From: Engraulis encrasicolus
Taxonomy: Eukaryota; Chordata; Actinopteri; Clupeiformes; Engraulidae
DNA: 64,000 nucleotides
Direction of reading: 5' to 3'
NCBI RefSeq assembly: GCF_034702125.1
Contig: NW_026945753.1
Coordinates: 607,001 to 671,000, forward strand
In this document: positions 1-11,755 of the stretch, one piece after another
Layout of the letters: every line of letters begins with the position of its first letter
How positions within the stretch are numbered: position 1 is the stretch's first letter
Translations under genes and position numbers: made by a program
Notes under the pieces: model-generated
The model's input: the letters and a program-made list of their open reading frames with translations, nothing else
What the model was told of the DNA's origin: nothing
The model's database searches: none

Positions 1-826
1 GCAGCATGCCCACAACGAGGTAGGAAAATGGGATTCTTCCATATGTCCGCCGTGACAAATGTAGGACTAATTATTATTTTGACTTTGTTTGAAGCGTCAT
101 GTAGCAGTCCAGCCATTTTTTACCGTGGGTACTAGCATCACAGATCTGTCTGTGGCACTTTTCAATCTCAGGAAAAGCGCACACTGTTTAAAACAGACTA
201 GAAGTTTTGAATTTGGCTGTTGTATTCTTATCATTTAGCCTACAGCTTGATTGTGTAGGCGTCATTCGGTTCACTTTGCTGTTTAACATTTTCTTGATTG
301 CATTTCCGTTGTCACTACATAGTAATAGCTAGCCTTTCTACCTAGTAGTTGCTAGTTTGCCAGTGGGCTTGGTAAGCCAGCTACACATCTGTGTTTGAAG
401 TTGGGTCGTTGCTAGGTTTGTTATCATTCATCATTATTATGCATGAGTTGGTTGTGCTGCTGTGTTTGTTGCTAACTAGTGGAAACATTTCGGCGGCAGC
501 AAGGCGTGTGTGAAAGAGAAACTTTGGCCGTGATTGAACTTGTTGTTGACAGTGCTGCGCGCCGCATGCATGTGGAGTAGAAAGTTGGGTTCGCCGACTG
601 GGCAGGGCAGCGCGGATTTTCGCAGGGTTCGCCAGATGTTACATTTCCAAACACGCTCAACACACAGGGTTCTAGATAGGATGAAATAGCGCAGAGATCT
701 AGTCGGAGGATTACTCCTCCACCCTCTTTGAGTCGCGGTGTCCCCTCCTTCTCACAGTTTCACTAGTTTTGAAGATATTGAGGAGCACTGGCGAACCGTG
801 TGTGCATTTAATAATAAGGCATATTA
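1..826. other. Unassigned flank left of the KDZ element
   Basis: No reading frame with recognisable domains, no RNA gene and no clear repeat structure is seen. Short open frames on either strand have no family features. It is probably intergenic or intronic sequence outside the left arm of the KDZ-type element. Confidence 0.5.
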
Positions 827-916
827 ATGCCTGAGTGCTCCGATTCCGCTCGTCGTCATTATTTGATCCGCAAAAAGTCAGACCCCCCCGAAACGCGGTG
901 GATAATTCGCACACTG

Positions 917-1396
917 TTTGTCCCACATCGCTTGATGAGAATTCCGGTGCATATCACAAAAGCTGCCACACCGGCCGCGACAGAACACTGCAGATACATT
1001 CCTTTGATCAAAGTAGCCTACATCAAATGCACTGTAGCCATGACAGAACCGGCCGCCTCCCGATTTAAAACACCGCTGATAGCCTGATTACACTCATGCC
1101 CGTAGGCCTACTCCTTCCCAGTAAAAATAAAATAAAATAACGATTGAATAAATAAGTAGCCCCTCGTGCCTTCTTTATTGGAATGCGGAGGTAGGTGCAA
1201 TGAAAATATCGGAGTGAGGAGTTAGGTGCAATGAAAAGCGAAAACATTTTATTATTGCCCGTGTTTCGTGGTTGATTTAAGATTTGAGTCTCGTGGTGGA
1301 TTTACGATATGAATGCGTTGGCATTTGAAAACTACGTGGTTGATTTACGATATGCATGCATGTAGTCTACAACTAAAACGTGTTTTGGCAGCTGAT
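917..1396 (+). repeat. 480-bp direct duplicate, copy 1
   Basis: This block recurs at 1664-2143 with a constant offset of 747 bases from end to end, so there is no net indel, and I saw no mismatch by eye. It is a very recent tandem duplication inside the left arm, or an assembly duplication. Confidence 0.85.
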
Positions 1397-1398
1397 TC

Positions 1399-1625
1399 GG
1401 TTCCTGCCGTACAGTGGGGTAAATCAAATATGGCCTACCTGTGTAACAATTTTGTGATATGCACCGGAATTCTCATCCGCCTTGTACAGGGTACAGTGGG
1501 GTAAATCAAATATAGCCTACCTGTGTAACAATTCGGTTCCTGCCGTACAGTGGGGTAAATCAAATATAGCCTACCTGTGTAACAATTCGGTTCCTGCCGT
1601 ACAGTGGGGTAAATCAAATATAGCC
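1399..1625 (+). repeat. 54-bp tandem repeat in left arm
   Basis: The word ACAGTGGGGTAAATCAAATA starts at 1411, 1493, 1547 and 1601. The last three are spaced exactly 54 bases apart, and each repeat contains GCCTACCTGTGTAACAATT. The array fills the gap between the two 480-bp duplicates and looks like a subterminal repeat cluster of the transposon. Confidence 0.85.
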
Positions 1626-1663
1626 GAATTCCGGTGCATATCGATATCGGTTCCTGCCATACA

Positions 1664-2143
1664 TTTGTCCCACATCGCTTGATGAGAATTCCGGTGCATA
1701 TCACAAAAGCTGCCACACCGGCCGCGACAGAACACTGCAGATACATTCCTTTGATCAAAGTAGCCTACATCAAATGCACTGTAGCCATGACAGAACCGGC
1801 CGCCTCCCGATTTAAAACACCGCTGATAGCCTGATTACACTCATGCCCGTAGGCCTACTCCTTCCCAGTAAAAATAAAATAAAATAACGATTGAATAAAT
1901 AAGTAGCCCCTCGTGCCTTCTTTATTGGAATGCGGAGGTAGGTGCAATGAAAATATCGGAGTGAGGAGTTAGGTGCAATGAAAAGCGAAAACATTTTATT
2001 ATTGCCCGTGTTTCGTGGTTGATTTAAGATTTGAGTCTCGTGGTGGATTTACGATATGAATGCGTTGGCATTTGAAAACTACGTGGTTGATTTACGATAT
2101 GCATGCATGTAGTCTACAACTAAAACGTGTTTTGGCAGCTGAT
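1664..2143 (+). repeat. 480-bp direct duplicate, copy 2
   Basis: Second copy of 917-1396, same orientation, constant 747-base offset. It continues on its right into arm sequence that pairs with the other arm of the element. Confidence 0.85.
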
Positions 2144-2752
2144 GAATGGCAGCGCATCTTCCTGATTTCCACCTTCTGTTTAAAATGACACGGGGAGTGA
2201 CATGAAGCCGCCCACCGATTTAAAACACCGCTGGTGATTAGGCTACACTCCTGCCCGTAGGCTATCTTTGAATTTACACTCCTGCCCGTATCCGTATCCA
2301 CATGCATATGTAGCCTACTGCGTCAGGGCGGTGGGTCCCAGACGCTGATGCTACTGATGCTGATGCACCACTCCTACTCACCTTTTCTCTGAAAGATGCT
2401 GATGTAGGCCTAGTCACCACCTTGCCCAGTGGTTTTCAAAGTGTGTGTGTCACAAAGTGTTGATTAAATGGTCTCTCTTAACACTACTCTTACTGTATTA
2501 TTATAAGGCACTCTAGAATGGTGCAAGAGCTCCCATTCATTTTCAATGGGCGGTATTTTCAATGGGACTATTATTGTATAGGTAGGTTTGATACCTCACT
2601 ACATCTCCATCCAGAAGAATTGACCAGGATTATTACAGACACGGTATACACTAACATTTAATGTGCATTTACCACTGATATTATAGAAGAAACTCACACG
2701 ATTTCAAGTATTTATTTACAGTATTTATTTACACCATCCAGCCCTCACCCAC

Positions 2753-3775
2753 TTGGACAATAAAGACTCATATGTGAGAATGCTGTTCATTGACTTCAGC
2801 TCAGCATTCAATACCATAATACCACAACAACTCATCAGAAAACTGGACAAACTAGGTTTCAGCACCTCCCTCTGCAACTGGCTGCTGGACTTCCTGATGC
2901 AGAGACCACAAGCAGTACGGGTAGGGAATAACACCTCAAGCACCCTGACCCTGAGCACGGGGGCTCCGCAAGGTTGTGTTCTCAGCCCCCTGCTGTTCAC
3001 GCTGCTGACACATGACTGCACAACGACCCACAGCACTAACCATCTAGTGAAGTTTGCGGATGATACAACACTGGTGGGCCTCATCACTAAGGGCGATGAG
3101 ACCCACTACAGAGAAGAAGTAGACCTGCTGGCCAGATGGTGCAAAGACAACAACCTCCTGCTGAATGTCAACAAGACCAAGGAGATTGTTGTCAACTTTC
3201 AGAGGGTCCAAAAACAACTGCCACCACTGACCATCGACGGTGATGCTGTGGAGAGAGTGAGCAGCACCAAGTTCCTTGGAGTGCACATCAGCGACGACCT
3301 CTCTTGGACCACCAACACTACATCACTGGCGAAGAAGGCCCATCAGCGTCTCTACTTCTTGCGCAAACTAAAGAAGGCAAGTGCTGCACCCTCCATCATG
3401 ACAACATTCTACAGAGGAACCATAGAGAGCGTCGTGTCCAGCTGCATCACAGTGTGGGGAGGAAGCTGCACGGAGAAAAACAGGAAGACACTCCAGCGTG
3501 TTGTGAACACAGCGAAGAAGATCATTGGAGTACCACTCCCCTCCCTGCAGGACATTTACACCGCACGCCTCACCCGAAAAGCACTGATGATCATCAAAGA
3601 CACAAGCCACCCTGCACACAAACTGTTCAGCCTCCTGCCCTCTGGAAAGAGGTACAGGCGCCTCCGTTCCCGTACCACCAGGCTTGCAAGCAGCACGATG
3701 CATCAAGCAATCAAGATACTGAACACTCAACCCACTCTCCCTTCACTGTCAGCCTCTAGCCAGCCAGGCCACTGA
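2753..3775 (+). pseudogene. LINE reverse transcriptase, N-terminally truncated
   Basis: An open frame of 340 codons covering the RT palm and C-terminal domain of an L2/CR1/Rex1-group LINE. Visible motifs, in order: [11 protein letters not shown] near residue 14, [10 protein letters not shown] near residue 69, and the catalytic FADDTTL near residue 101. After these come the [11 protein letters not shown] motif and the C-terminal [14 protein letters not shown] stretch usual in these LINEs. The ATG used is internal to the RT and is not an authentic start. Endonuclease and RT motifs upstream are absent, so it cannot retrotranspose alone although the catalytic aspartates are kept. Clade assignment among L2, CR1 and Rex1 is uncertain. 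Confidence 0.85.
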
Positions 3776-3879
3776 CAACGCTCCCCCCCCTCATCCCCAC
3801 CACCATATCTGCGACTGAACATTCCACCTGCACTACTACATCTGTGACTGAACTTTCAACCTGCACTAACTCAAAACAT

Positions 3880-4252
<373 letters not shown>

Positions 4253-4645
4253 ATACTGCTGCTGGTGTATTTAATAAAAACCTTTTTTTTTTATTTTTTA
4301 TTTTATTTTAATTATTTATTTCTTCAAATGCTACTATTACTATGTCAGAACGCTATAAAGGACTTTTAGAAAAAAGAACAACAAAATACCTCCTCTTAAT
4401 GTATGTTCTCTACAAGTCTTCTGTTGTCCAGTCTTGCACTTTAAATGTCTGTATGAGCAATGTCTACGTCCATACTGTCTATGTCCATGTATGAGTACTG
4501 TCTATGTCTATACTGTCTATGTCCTTACCTAGATTAGTCTATGTCTGCATGGGAGAGCAAGAAACGCAATTTCAAATTCTTTGTATGACCAGTGCATGTA
4601 AAGAAATTGACAATAAACTTGACTTGACTTGACTTGACTTGACTT

Positions 4646-4646
<1 letters not shown>

Positions 4647-4689
<43 letters not shown>
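4647..4689 (+). repeat. (AC)n microsatellite
   Basis: (AC)n grown directly on the (TTGAC)n LINE tail. Confidence 0.95.
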
Positions 4690-4691
<2 letters not shown>

Positions 4692-4838
4692 CGCGTGCAC
4701 AGATTTTGGGGGGCAGGTGCATTGTTTAAAAAAAACACACACAAAAAAACAAATAAGCTTTGAATAATAATAATAATAACACTATAATGATAGTAATAAA
4801 AACAAAAGAAATCAACACAAAAACAACTAAAATGTGCC

Positions 4839-4919
<81 letters not shown>

Positions 4920-5068
4920 CGCGTGCACAGATTTTGGGGGGCAGGTGCATTGTTTAAAAAAATCACACACAAAAAAACAAATAAGCTTTGAATAATAATA
5001 ATAATAACACTATAATGATAGTAATAAAAACAAAAGAAATCAACACAAAAACAACTAAAATGTGCCTC
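4690..5068 (+). repeat. 228-bp tandem duplication spanning (AC)n
   Basis: A unit starting TGCGCGTGCACAGATTTTGG at 4690 recurs at 4918. Each copy contains GTTTAAAAAAA, an (AAT)n run and AACAACTAAAATGTGCCT. The copies are separated by (AC)n at 4841-4917. Unequal exchange through the flanking (AC)n tracts explains the period of 228. Confidence 0.9.
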
Positions 5069-5128
5069 ACGGTAGCCAGACTGAGCCCTCCTTGTGAATC
5101 AGGTCTGGAGTAAAGTACTTGGTAAATG

Positions 5129-5952
5129 TTAAAGGGACACTGTGCAGGAAATGGTCAAAAAAGGTACTGCAACTATGCTGCTCATTGAAACTGGGCTGCA
5201 TATTGCCAAATTTGGTCTTTACATGAAAGTGTACTAAGTAATAAACAAATATTTTCTAGTATGGTCCGAGTGCAGTCATTTTTGCAGCTGAAAGTGGCTA
5301 TTTTTGGAAATTCAAAATGGCGGACTATGTTGAAGATCCCTTTTTCATGTATGAAAAGTGCAATTTTTCCAGTCATAATGAATACTTAGAATTTGATGGT
5401 GGTTGTGTACTCATGAAAAAGGTAACATTAGTGAAAGGGCAGCATGAATTCTGGAAATAGATTTGAATGTCGATGATAATCAGGCCAGCGTCATGGTGCC
5501 TCCCTTCATGGCGAGTGCTGGGGAGCTTTGAGGTCACTGAGAGAGAGAATTGTAAACATTAGACAGCTCTGTAGTTTTTCATTTCTACCAAATCTATAAT
5601 TGTTAATTTGTACCACAATTGCATGTGAATATATATGTGGAGACAGCAACATGACAGCAGGGAATCTGGCCTTTTCCGCTGGAAAATACTGGTGTAGCTG
5701 GGCCATTCATGTCAACACAGTAATTTGCAAGTCGCTCACCCATTTGCAAGTAAGGTTGTTATGACACCCGGTCGCTTTCAGCCATTAAGTGCACTTAGAG
5801 CTGTTACTCAACACACTGCTACTATTTCACACATTTTAAACGTTGCCATTTTGCAGGAAGAGGAGCACCAGTTTCATTTCTCAACATTTGAAACAAAACT
5901 GTAAACAAAATTAATTGTGACCAGTTGATAATGGTTAATTATGTCCCTTTAA
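5129..5952. mobile_element. MITE with TTAAAGGGACA ends
   Basis: The ends are inverted: TTAAAGGGACA at 5129-5139 and TGTCCCTTTAA at 5942-5952. The interior (for example the GCAGGAAATGGTCAAAAAAGG part) has no coding capacity. An isolated end, TTTTAAAGGGACACTGTGCAGG, lies at 13342. A target duplication is not clear. Likely a non-autonomous DNA transposon inside the larger KDZ element. Confidence 0.6.
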
Positions 5953-6587
5953 ATGACTGTGATTGATGTTGAGGTTTATTTTTAGTTTAGTTTTCAAGTT
6001 GTACTCGTACATACATAGTGACATGTACATACATAGTGTAAGTAGTAAAGAAAAAAAATCTGGTTCAAAGCCTTGGATACTGTAGATGTAACATCAATGA
6101 AACATGCAACATAATTACCTTAAACTGTCTGCCAGGTTGGAGCGAAATCCTTCCCGCTGAAAAAGAGTTTGTTAACAGTTCATTAACTAGGTCACAAGTA
6201 GGGTACAAGTGCTATCGTAACAGTAATTTGCTGTGTAGTACTTACCATTCTGGGCATGGTTCCCATTTCAGAAGTCTTTGGAACACTCCCTGTGAAGGGA
6301 ATACAATTATGTAATTTGTAGTTTGTAAAAGTGTGTATACACTGCAATTACCATTACATGACTTGTCTTTATTCCGTAAAATGCACCATTCACTTGTATA
6401 GATCCATACATTGTTCAAACATGGTATAATTTTGTGCACCCATTGCAACGAGACTGCTGTTATTAGGTTGGTATCCACATTATTCATAGTGTCTTTTGCC
6501 TGTATGGATTGACTTATTTGATTTATTGGTGTTGTATGTTGGGACTGGTTTACAGTGTGCGTGTGTACTTCTCACATATCCTACTAG
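5953..6587. other. Region 5' of the first recognised KDZ exon
   Basis: The KDZ gene must have at least one more exon upstream, because the first recognised exon begins inside a codon (phase 2 on entry). I could not identify it. On the minus strand two short intervals have good splice consensus and stay open: about 6246-6294 (CTTCACAG|GG ... ATG|GTAAGT) and about 6120-6157 (TTTTTCAG|CG ... TTAAG|GTAATT). They could be mini-exons of an opposite-strand transcript, but this is weak. Confidence 0.3.
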
Positions 6588-9500
6588 GTGCAGAGATTGT
6601 CTGCCCAGTGAGTGGTTTTGTGGCAAATGTGACGTCACTTTCCACAAGAAGGCAGTTCTCCACAATAGAGAGAGCATCCATGAGGGCTTCTTTAAGCCCA
6701 TCCCTCCCAGCACAGTCATCGTCCAGGGAGATGCTGGCTTTTCAGCTCAGGAGCAACGTAAGTACAGACATATTTGTACATTTCTTGATTTATTGACCGA
6801 CTGTACTTACCATCAACTGAATCAACTGATATTTTTGTGTGTTATGTTTCTTTTTATAGAATGTATAATGCCATTTAAGGCAAGTCAGAAATGCTCCTGC
6901 AACCTTCCCAATATATCTGTGTCGCCAGGAAAGGCTGTCATTTTGATTTCGATCAATGGTAAAGTCATCTACACCAAACATTTCTATATTTTCCATGCAT
7001 GGCTATTATTCAAAGCTGTACCGATCCTAACTATTGTACTCTTTCTTCCTAAGGCAGGTACGATTTGCATCTGCCATTGTTTCAGTGCCACAAATGCAGT
7101 CAGAAGTGGTATCCCGAGTTTGGGGATGTGGTGGGAAGTGGGTACTGGCCAGCCTCCATCTGTGCACAGAACAAGACGTATTACACACTGGACCTGTTCA
7201 GTTCCTTTGAGGAGCTGAAAGTAATTGCCCCCACACTGTCCAGACAGGCTTTCGCCAAACTTCTTGAGCACAGAACAAGATGTGCTGGGAGGGTAAGTGT
7301 TTACCATATATGAAATGTTTTAAATCATATTGTTTACTCCATTCCATGTGCAAATAATTGACGTCCTCTCTCAGTCAGGACCTGTGTCTGGCGACCGTCT
7401 GCAGAGGAGCTTCCTGGAGTTCTACTATTGCCAGTACGAGCAAGAGCAGCAAACAGGGGAAGCCTCCCTATCATGCCCAGCATGTCATCCGGACATGGTA
7501 GCTGTGGCAGTGGATGGTAACAGAAAGCTTTACCGCTTCAAAAGTAGAAGGTACTTTTCCCCAGCTCTTTCTATTATGCATGTTGAACAACAACTTAATG
7601 CTCATTATGACATGTCTTGAAATGCCTTGAATCATTTGTCTTGAACCATTTCTTTTTCTCCCTCTCTACAGTGCTTGTTCTGCAGACAAGCCCTATTTTG
7701 ATGGTGTGTTTGTGGCAGAGGATGCGGCTGTTGCAGACTTTGTCGGCACACTACATCGTGCAGTGAAACAGGTATTTATACCTGTTATTTCATTTACTTT
7801 GTAAAACAAACTTATGCCAAAATTTGTAAAACATTGACACAAAATGTCATGTTCGTGTCTTCATGTTATATTGTTTTTCTTCAGACACGTGGTCAGGGTA
7901 CCTGTGGGGGGACATCCTGGGCTGCAGCGAAGGAGATTTCTAGGAGGGCAAATAAGATGGACGAAGAAGGCATGGAAGTTGCTGTTTGTAGGCATGGCTT
8001 TCTATTGAAAGCCCTGAATATGTACAGAGGTAAGATGAAGGGACTGGGTGAATACACCATTTTGCAATTAAACTCTTCAATATCAGACCCCAGCACTTAA
8101 TAGCTACGGCAGCTACCTTTACAACAGTTGCCTACTACCTGAACAAAATCTTAATTCGCCTCCCCTAAACCCTGTATTTTACAAACCCTGTATTTTATGG
8201 GGGTTTGTGCAATTTAGTATTTAGTAACATTTAGTAACCTTTTCAAAGTTTGCCATACCTGTCTCATAACGTGCACAACAATTTATTCACAGGGGAGATC
8301 TTCGCCTATCCAATGTTTCTCCATAAAGCGCTAATGCCATGCAACGCAACCTTCTTTGCAATGGATGTGGCTTGCAAGTACTGGCCATACCTTCAGAAGG
8401 CTGCCAACCACCTGCCAGAGCTCCTAGAGCTTTTGAATTCCACACCCCTCCTTAGTGTCATGCATGCACAAAACCACGAGACCAAGTGTCAGGTAAGTAA
8501 TGATGTATTCATGTGTACGGGTATTGAAATGGCAATAGATTTCGTGTCAGGTGTTAGTGTTGAAATGGTGTCAGTGTTGAAATGCCATGTTGTGATCTTT
8601 GTAGATTGCTTGGAGTGGAAAATACATTGAGGGTGCCGGGACTACTGCGGGAGAGGAAGTAGAGCAAGTGAACAGCTACCTGTCCCGCTGTGCTTTGACA
8701 ACAAAGTACATGTCCAAAGGAGGTATTTGCTCCTCTTGCTATAGGCCTACATGTTTCTGGGCTTTTGTTGCTGTTCATTGCACAATGGCCTTCATGTCCA
8801 TTTTAACTCTTTTGTCTTTTGACAGCACGTGTGGACATGCTGACTGTTCATGCCTTAGGGTGGAACAAGAAGAAAACCTCTGGACTGCAACAAGCCCTGT
8901 GCTCCCGATATGCCAAGGTAAGGCCGTCATTTCACAGTCATTGAGGCTGTCTTTTTTTGCTGCAACATTGCTTGTGAAACACTTCTGTGGTACTGTTGCA
9001 CTGCACTACAGCCTTCATGGATGTTTTTTGTATCTTTTTGTATTTTTGTATTGCTTTTTCCAGACATGCAAGATGCTGACGGAAGCTGAGAAGGAAGAGC
9101 AGCAGAAAAAGGAGGATCTGGCCTGCACTGATGGAGCTGCATGGGTTGCTGAAGTGCAGGAATGGGCAACCCGCGGTAAATGCAGCTATTATTATTTTCT
9201 GTTCTCCCATACTTCTTTCCTCCTAAATTGGATCCTCCAAACTCTTCACTGAAATGATGGTGTGAAAACGGCAGCCTGTATTGTATTTCATTTCATCTTG
9301 AGCTAATGTTAATGTCTTACATTTACCAGCTACAGTTTTGGCAGATTCATTGACTTTTGACAACTCACAGGTTTGTCTTTATATTCACAGTAAGAACACG
9401 CCCTTTGAAGCTGCAGCAGGACATAGAGGGCCGCTATCTTAACCTTCGACAGAGGAAGCAAGCTCTGTACCGAAAGAATGGTATCTTTGTAATGTCCATA

Positions 9501-10745
9501 GAAAGTATTTCAGGATTTTTTAGTTAGTGCAGCTTACGCATAACCTCTCAGTCCTTGTATTTTCTGATTGTTTTCCAGACAGTGGTCAGTTGCGTCATCG
9601 TCTGCGGAGCGAGATGACTGTTGTTAAGAACAGGCTTCTTAAAGACATTGCCACCTTCAACAGTGCATCGCCAACAACGACAATCGACATTGGAACCGTG
9701 GAGCGATCATTGTCAGGAGATGGACCAGCTGTTTTTTGGCCTTGGGATGTGCAGGGGAGTGGTAAGAGAATTGTTCATTTATTCTGTTTTAGGCTACTCA
9801 AGTGTTTTTTTTTGTCATTCAAACATTTAAGTGACACCATTACAAATCTTGAAACTGCCAGTTTTCAATTACATACTGACAATTACCACATGGAAAAGTG
9901 ACAGGGGGTGGGGGCCATCAAGGGTGTTACAGGCCCATCTAATTAGTATTCAAACAACAGAAACTGGATTAATTTACTAGTACTTTTTCACACTTGTAAG
10001 GAAACAACAATGCTGTTAATATGTCTGTACTCTACTCTACTCTACTCTTTGCCTTTCAGTCAGACTTGAGGACAAGCATGCCTACTTTGTGGCCTCGATG
10101 CGCAGGAAGCGCTTGGAAGAAGAGAAAGGCATCCTCGTGAAGGAGATGGAACAGCACACTACATCACTGAAAAGATTGATGTCTTGTCTAGAAGCAAAGA
10201 TGTCATCGGCAGGTAAGTTGCAATTGTCAAACCTACTGTATATGTACCATCAAATAAAAAAATGAGAATTTTGCTTTCTTTGACATTTATCTGCACTGTT
10301 CAACTTGGAGGTTGTATTCTGACATGCCATGTGTTTGTCGTCGTATTTTTGATGTTGCATCTGCAGAGTCACAAAATGAGGGCCTTTCTGCCTTCTGTCG
10401 AAGACGGCTTCATGACCTGACAATCGTCCATCTTTCTGCTGTGGCAAGCTACAGGGCTGTTTTAAGCCCACAGGGGACCAATAGGCCATCTTGTGAGGAA
10501 GGGCAGGGAGATGACGGGAATGAGGACGATGTACACAGCAGTGATTTCTCATACACCAGTGATGAGGAAGAAACGGAGTGTAGGTACGGTGTAGAGAAAC
10601 AAACATTGCATGGGAAAAACACAATGTCCAACTTACTTTGTTTTACCTCACAGAGTGTGAAGGGGCATGCTAATGTATCCCTTAGCTACTAATCTTTCCC
10701 TAATCCATTTTCTGTCTTTGTCATCTTTCTAGTTCTTTAATCTGA
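6588..10745 (+). CDS. KDZ-family transposase gene, 15 exons, 5' end missing
   Basis: Fifteen exons join in phase with GT-AG borders: 6588-6757, 6860-6958, 7054-7292, 7375-7550, 7672-7771, 7885-8029, 8293-8492, 8605-8722, 8826-8917, 9064-9175, 9391-9480, 9579-9761, 10060-10212, 10367-10583 and 10733-10745 (TGA). This gives about 702 codons without an internal stop. The first exon encodes a Cys/His zinc cluster (CRDC, FCGKCD, then spaced His), like the CxC clusters that precede KDZ domains. Next come ING-RYDLHLP and FQCHKC. The KDZ core follows: AVDGN (exon 4), VCRHGFLLKALNM (exon 6), FFAMDVACKYW and SVMHAQNH (exon 7), then GAGTTAGEEVEQVNSYLSR (exon 8). From the family, D of VDGN, D of MDVACKYW and E of GEEVEQ are candidate catalytic residues of a DDE-type nuclease. 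The tail is helical and charged, ending in a Ser/Asp/Glu-rich stretch. Likely role: cut-and-paste transposition of the surrounding element; domestication as a host gene is the alternative. The start codon and first exon(s) are not identified. Confidence 0.85.
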
Positions 10746-11689
10746 GACGGTTTGGAATCATCAATCATCATTCCTTGGTAAGTGTTTTGAAAGAATACTT
10801 TGAATACCAATGTTTGATATCTTCTGTAATTACTGTAGTATGTATATAAAAGAAGTGAGTACATTTCTCACTTGTCTGCATTTTTGTAAGTGTTTCTTTA
10901 AATGGGACATTTCTTAAAATGATATTGACACAAGGAACATTAGACAGCATGAAGTTATAACTGCTGTATATTTACTTATTATCCCTATTCCCTCCATCAT
11001 CTCCTCCAAGACACCCGCAGCTGTCTCCTTTCTCCTGCTTTCTCCAACACACCAACAGCCTCTCTCTGTCCTGCTCTCCTCTGTCTCCTCCATCCTGATC
11101 TCCAGTGCAGCAGCAGTGCCATCCATGTCACCCCCAGCAGCAGCACTGGCATTCATGCCCTCAGTAGCACCCAGGACAGAAAACACAACATTTAAATTAA
11201 ACTGTTAAAAAACTCTGTTAAGCTATTGCCATTCCACCAAGAACTAAGTGATTGCTGTGAGTTATTCAGCCAGTGGAATGTGCTGTGTGTGTGTATGTGT
11301 GTGTGTGTGTGTGGGGGGGGGGGGGGGGACTTTTTTTTGTTTTGTTCCACTGCTGCATGTGTATGTTTGTGTTGTAAATAAATACTTGAATGTTTGAACA
11401 TGCCTCTCGTGTGAGTTTCTTTACTTGGTAGGTTCTTGCATATGAAATGTATAGTGTGTCTTTAATAGCCTAATATTCATAGTCAATTCTTCTATCCCAT
11501 TTAAAGGCTTAAACATTACATTATGAATTGCCGGTATTACTTTTCAAGGTTAAAGTCCCTCTAGCAATGCTTGGGGTTAGGTGTCCTGCTCAACGGCACT
11601 TCAGCCATGGATGGAGGTGTAGGGAGAGGTTAGGGTGGGATTAAAACCTACAACCCCATAGATAGAAAGAACACATAAAATAATACAGT
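10746..11689. other. 3' flank of KDZ gene inside the element
   Basis: It contains a candidate polyadenylation signal (AATAAA near 11376), a (GT)n plus 16-G run at 11283-11328, and near 11570-11665 a dispersed-repeat-like piece (GGTTAGGTGTCCTGCTC ... GGGATTAAAACCTAC). On the minus strand 10914-11186 is a 90-codon open frame rich in Glu, Arg and Ala. The opposite strand is open there too, so coding status is undecided. Confidence 0.4.
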
Positions 11690-11716
11690 AATCAACACTT
11701 TGTGACCCCCCCCCCC

Positions 11717-11755
<39 letters not shown>

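Larger units (their letters stand above)
827..2466 (+). repeat. Left inverted arm of KDZ-type transposon
   Basis: This repeat-rich block reappears in reverse complement at 11690-13130. The inner edge is clear: the GTTGATTA/TAATCAAC pair, the stretch around TTTTCAAAGTGTG and the TCTCTGAAAGATGCTGATG stretch at 2388-2466 match 11690-11815 inverted. Further out, the ACTACGTGGTTGATTTACG, TTTAAAATGACACGG and GCACCGGAATTC motifs also have inverted partners. The outer edge is not resolved; matching is lost outside about 930. Both arms have grown by internal duplication, so they are not base-for-base equal. Seen directly: inverted arms. Inferred: they are long terminal or subterminal inverted repeats of the element carrying the transposase gene. 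Confidence 0.75.

Noticed and set aside
472..663. A small protein gene on the minus strand at the window start
   Set aside because: Only 63 codons, no domain, no splice or promoter context.
1399..1625. 54-bp repeats as a CRISPR-like array
   Set aside because: The repeats are directly adjacent without unique spacers, and the context is eukaryotic transposon DNA.
10914..11186. A confident minus-strand gene inside the KDZ element
   Set aside because: Both strands are open over most of the interval and no splice partner is proven; kept only as a low-interest finding.
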